From: Sideroxydans lithotrophicus ES-1
GTDB lineage: Bacteria; Pseudomonadota; Gammaproteobacteria; Burkholderiales; Gallionellaceae
NCBI RefSeq assembly: GCF_000025705.1
Contig: NC_013959.1
Location: 1,541,063-1,605,062 of the forward strand
DNA: 64,000 nt
Reading direction: 5' to 3'
The translations under genes and the position numbers were made by a program. Under the pieces are notes generated by a model that saw only the letters and a program-made list of their open reading frames with translations, ran no database searches and was not told where the DNA came from. Each line of letters starts with the position of its first letter. Within the stretch, counting starts at the first letter, position 1. This document shows, one piece after another, positions 61,294 to 64,000 of this stretch.

Positions 61294-63998
61294 CTCTTTT
61301 GCCTTTTCATAACCGGGATATATACAGTCACATGCGTCCCTTTTCCAGGTGAAGACCGGATATCCACGGTGCCTTCCAACATCATCGATCGTTCGCGAAC
61401 CCCCATCAGCCCAAAGGTTCTGCCACTCAACATTTCGGTATCGAATCCCCTCCCATCATCGATGATCTCAAGGATATAGTTATCTTGCAGTCTGGACAAC
61501 GAGACGCATACATTTGCTGCCGCGGCATGCCTGGTCACGTTGGTGAGCGATTCTTGTACGATACGAAAGATAGCCGTCGCCCGTTCATCATCCAGATCGA
61601 TGTTCGATTCATCGATTTTCAGATCGAAATGGATATCGCTGCGCTTTGCAAACTCGGCCACTTGCCACTCCAGTGCCGCAACGATACCAGCCTCCAAAGC
61701 GCCTGGCCTGAGTTTTGACGCCACATCACGCACGACCTGGATGGTTGAATCCACGCGCGACAGGATGTTTTTGATCTGATCGAGAAGCGCGGGATTGCTT
61801 GCTCCGAACTGCATTCTCATAACGGAAAGATCCATGCGTAACACCGTCAGGATCTGGCCCAATTCGTCGTGCAGATCCCTCGCAATACGCTTGCGCTCGT
61901 CTTCTCTCGCTTCTTCGCGGCGGATGGTCAAGTCGCGCAGTTGTTGATTCGACTGCTCGAGACTCAGCTCGCTCTTTTGCAAAAACGTTAAGGCGGACTG
62001 ATGTTCGTTTCTTGTGCGCAGCGTCTGTATCCCGTAAGAAAGGTTGTCCGCTAAATCTTCCAGCAGCACCACCTCCCCCTTGCTGAAAGTAAAGGGGTCG
62101 GCTGAATTTATCGTTAGAGCGCCTATCGCTTTGCCATTGATGACAAGCGGGATGCCAATACTCGATTGATAACCACGCTTGATCGCAGCTTCACGCCATG
62201 GAGCCATATCCGAATTGAACTGGCAATCCTGATTCACGACTGTCTGCATGGTTCGAATCGCTTTTCCTGTAGGCCCCTGCCCACGTTCGGTATCAGCCCA
62301 CGTCACATTGACGCTTTCCAGATACCCTTCTTCGTAACCGGTTTGGGCAACTGGACGAACTGTCTTGTTTGCATCATGCTCGGCGAAACCTATCCAAGCC
62401 ATCAGGAAACCACCTGATTCAACTGTCAGGCGGCAGATGTCTGATAGCAAGGATTGTTCATTGTCAGCATGAATTACCAGAGCATTACATTCACTTACCA
62501 GAACAAGCGCTCGATTAAGCTTTTGCCGTGTCTGTTCGGCATGTTTTCGCTCGGTGATGTCCTGATTGACTCCAAGTAGCCGGGTGGTGACTCCGTTGTT
62601 ATCCTGTTCTATCTTGAACCGTACTAGCACCCAGCGAGTTTTTCCATCGCCACAGATTATTCTAGCTTCAGCCTGCAAATGTAGTTCTGGGGCTTTCACG
62701 CTCAAGCTTCTCTGAATATATTCGTCAATCAGATGAGCATCGCCCGGATGGACAAGTCGTTGACTGAACTCAGCGGAACGCATACGGTAGCCGCCCATTT
62801 TTTCAGCGCTAGTATGATGCAGCGAATAATATTGATCATTTAAAACAAATTCATCGGTGATCAATTCATATTCCCAGTGCCCCATCCGGGCTATCTTCAG
62901 TGCTTCGGAAAGGTTGATCTCACTTTCTCGCAAAGCTGCTTCAGTGTGCCAGCGGATTTTGAGCATCTCATTGAATTCTTGTGCCACCTCTCTTATTTCT
63001 GGAGGTCCTACCAGCTCAGCCCTGGCAACTCTGCTGCCTTGACTGATTGCCCTAGTGACTGCGGTAAGCTGGCTAATTGGATTGGATATCCGGCGCGCTA
63101 TCAACCAGGCGACACCAAAAACAAATGACAGCATCGCCAGGCTAAACAGGATATTTCTGACTAGCATTTTGCGAAGTTGGGAGTAAAAAGGACTGGTTGG
63201 TATACCCACATACACGTACCAATCGGCCCAGGCTATGGGGGAGACATAATAAAATCTGGGAATGGAGTCGAAACCTTTACCCTCTATTGCGCCTTGTTTT
63301 ACTGCGAGTATCTTTTCGAATTCCTTGTTGTTGCTCAGATCCTTACCGATCCATTTGTCGGCATCTATGTTCCGCCATACTACTGCCCCCCCTGCTGTAA
63401 TGACGCCTATGGATGTACCAGGGACCAGTTGGGCATCAGAAAGATCGGGTTCATACAATGCCAGATCGAGCGGAAGGCCAAGAAAACCGATCTTGTTGCC
63501 GGCATCATCGTGGATTGGATAGGTCAACACCGTCACCCACCTGCCCGTGATCGGGCCGACGAATGGCTCACTCACTACCAAGCCATCAGTCGCAAGGGAT
63601 TTTTTGAACCATGCTGCATTTGCAACCGAAACCTGCTTGCCTTTTGTCTGTGGCACTACTGAACAGATCGCCGTACCCTGTATGTCGATCAAGGTCATGT
63701 TCGCTGATTTAGGGAACAAGTCGTGAAGATCCGACAACACCTGATCGCAATGTTTGCCGTCCATTTTGCGGATGAGAGATCGTTTTGCGATCTGCCTCAG
63801 CAGATCGCGGTTGGTGATCAACACATGATCAACGTCTGATGCAGATGCCACCACGAGAGTGCGCGCAATTGTCTGAGCCTCTACGATCTGTTGTTTGGCA
63901 TTGTCATAGATCGTGTAGGCAAGGATCCCAACCATAGGCAACGCAACAGCAGCCACCAATGCCATCAGTTGCGCTCGAATTGTGTAGGGCGATTTCAT
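61290..63998 (-). CDS. Large HisKA_3 sensor kinase (Cache-HAMP-PAS-GAF)
   Basis: A 902-residue membrane kinase. TM1 (about 11-30), an extracytoplasmic Cache-type domain (about 35-275, VVSEPFVGPITGRWVTVLTY), TM2 (about 283-303), HAMP (about 305-355), PAS/PAC (about 360-480), GAF (about 500-655), then HisKA_3 with RIARDLHDELGQ and HATPase_c with IDDGRGFDTEM and GLMGVRER. ATG 63998 lies 2 bases from the window edge, so a longer start cannot be excluded. It overlaps the regulator gene by 4 bases. Confidence 0.93.
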   Translation of the reverse strand: MKSPYTIRAQLMALVAAVALPMVGILAYTIYDNAKQQIVEAQTIARTLVVASASDVDHVLITNRDLLRQIAKRSLIRKMDGKHCDQVLSDLHDLFPKSANMTLIDIQGTAICSVVPQTKGKQVSVANAAWFKKSLATDGLVVSEPFVGPITGRWVTVLTYPIHDDAGNKIGFLGLPLDLALYEPDLSDAQLVPGTSIGVITAGGAVVWRNIDADKWIGKDLSNNKEFEKILAVKQGAIEGKGFDSIPRFYYVSPIAWADWYVYVGIPTSPFYSQLRKMLVRNILFSLAMLSFVFGVAWLIARRISNPISQLTAVTRAISQGSRVARAELVGPPEIREVAQEFNEMLKIRWHTEAALRESEINLSEALKIARMGHWEYELITDEFVLNDQYYSLHHTSAEKMGGYRMRSAEFSQRLVHPGDAHLIDEYIQRSLSVKAPELHLQAEARIICGDGKTRWVLVRFKIEQDNNGVTTRLLGVNQDITERKHAEQTRQKLNRALVLVSECNALVIHADNEQSLLSDICRLTVESGGFLMAWIGFAEHDANKTVRPVAQTGYEEGYLESVNVTWADTERGQGPTGKAIRTMQTVVNQDCQFNSDMAPWREAAIKRGYQSSIGIPLVINGKAIGALTINSADPFTFSKGEVVLLEDLADNLSYGIQTLRTRNEHQSALTFLQKSELSLEQSNQQLRDLTIRREEAREDERKRIARDLHDELGQILTVLRMDLSVMRMQFGASNPALLDQIKNILSRVDSTIQVVRDVASKLRPGALEAGIVAALEWQVAEFAKRSDIHFDLKIDESNIDLDDERATAIFRIVQESLTNVTRHAAAANVCVSLSRLQDNYILEIIDDGRGFDTEMLSGRTFGLMGVRERSMMLEGTVDIRSSPGKGTHVTVYIPVMKRQKR

Positions 63999-64000
63999 CA

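Overview
The window reads as the chromosome of a free-living, motile Gram-negative betaproteobacterium. The evidence is the fabF-pabC-mltG-tmk-holB-tatD housekeeping string, an outer membrane (beta-barrel proteins and lipoproteins), a full chemotaxis operon, many c-di-GMP proteins, and two bacteriohemerythrins. A member of the Nitrosomonadales/Gallionellaceae (Sideroxydans or Gallionella type) is my best guess, made from protein style and gene order without a database search.

Bases 1-16000 are core genome: fatty-acid, folate, cell-wall and replication genes (1-4864), a lone small membrane protein, tRNA-Val, gltX, tRNA-Ala and tRNA-Glu. Next comes a divergent pair made of a deacetylase-family protein and an acyl-CoA-synthetase/GNAT protein acetyltransferase. 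A class III nucleotidyl cyclase, a GNAT protein, a GAF-GGDEF diguanylate cyclase and a fatty-acid desaturase follow. tex (16541-18901) closes this part.

Bases 16000-42600 are accessory. Single genes of mixed function (two toxin-antitoxin pairs, two hemerythrins, a DUF6765-like protein, GGDEF and HDOD proteins, lipoproteins, coiled-coil proteins, beta-barrels, SPFH/NfeD) are separated by relatively long intergenic stretches. IS3-family remnants and a frameshifted gene lie at 20-21.5 kb. The most unusual feature is a dispersed repeat. A block of about 50 bp (GGTCTATATCTTTTGGCATA, about 16 bp, then TTGCTGNTAATCTTC) occurs at least nine times between 16.5 and 40.8 kb. Its internal spacing is constant, and in all but one copy it lies upstream of a gene and in that gene's orientation. 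Five copies keep a GG-N10-GC pair in the sigma-54 -24/-12 arrangement. Four copies also carry a distal double palindrome 50-65 bp further upstream. I interpret this as a portable promoter cassette defining an undescribed regulon.

Bases 42600-47450 hold a branched-chain amino-acid type ABC transporter in which LivM, LivG and LivF are fused in one 888-residue protein, with LivH and the binding protein upstream. Bases 47600-64000 are signalling. A PAS-GGDEF-EAL protein is followed by a chemotaxis operon on the minus strand (MCP-like, CheY, STAS protein, CheA, CheW, MCP, CheR, CheD, CheB in transcription order). A NarL-type response regulator then lies between two HisKA_3 sensor kinases.
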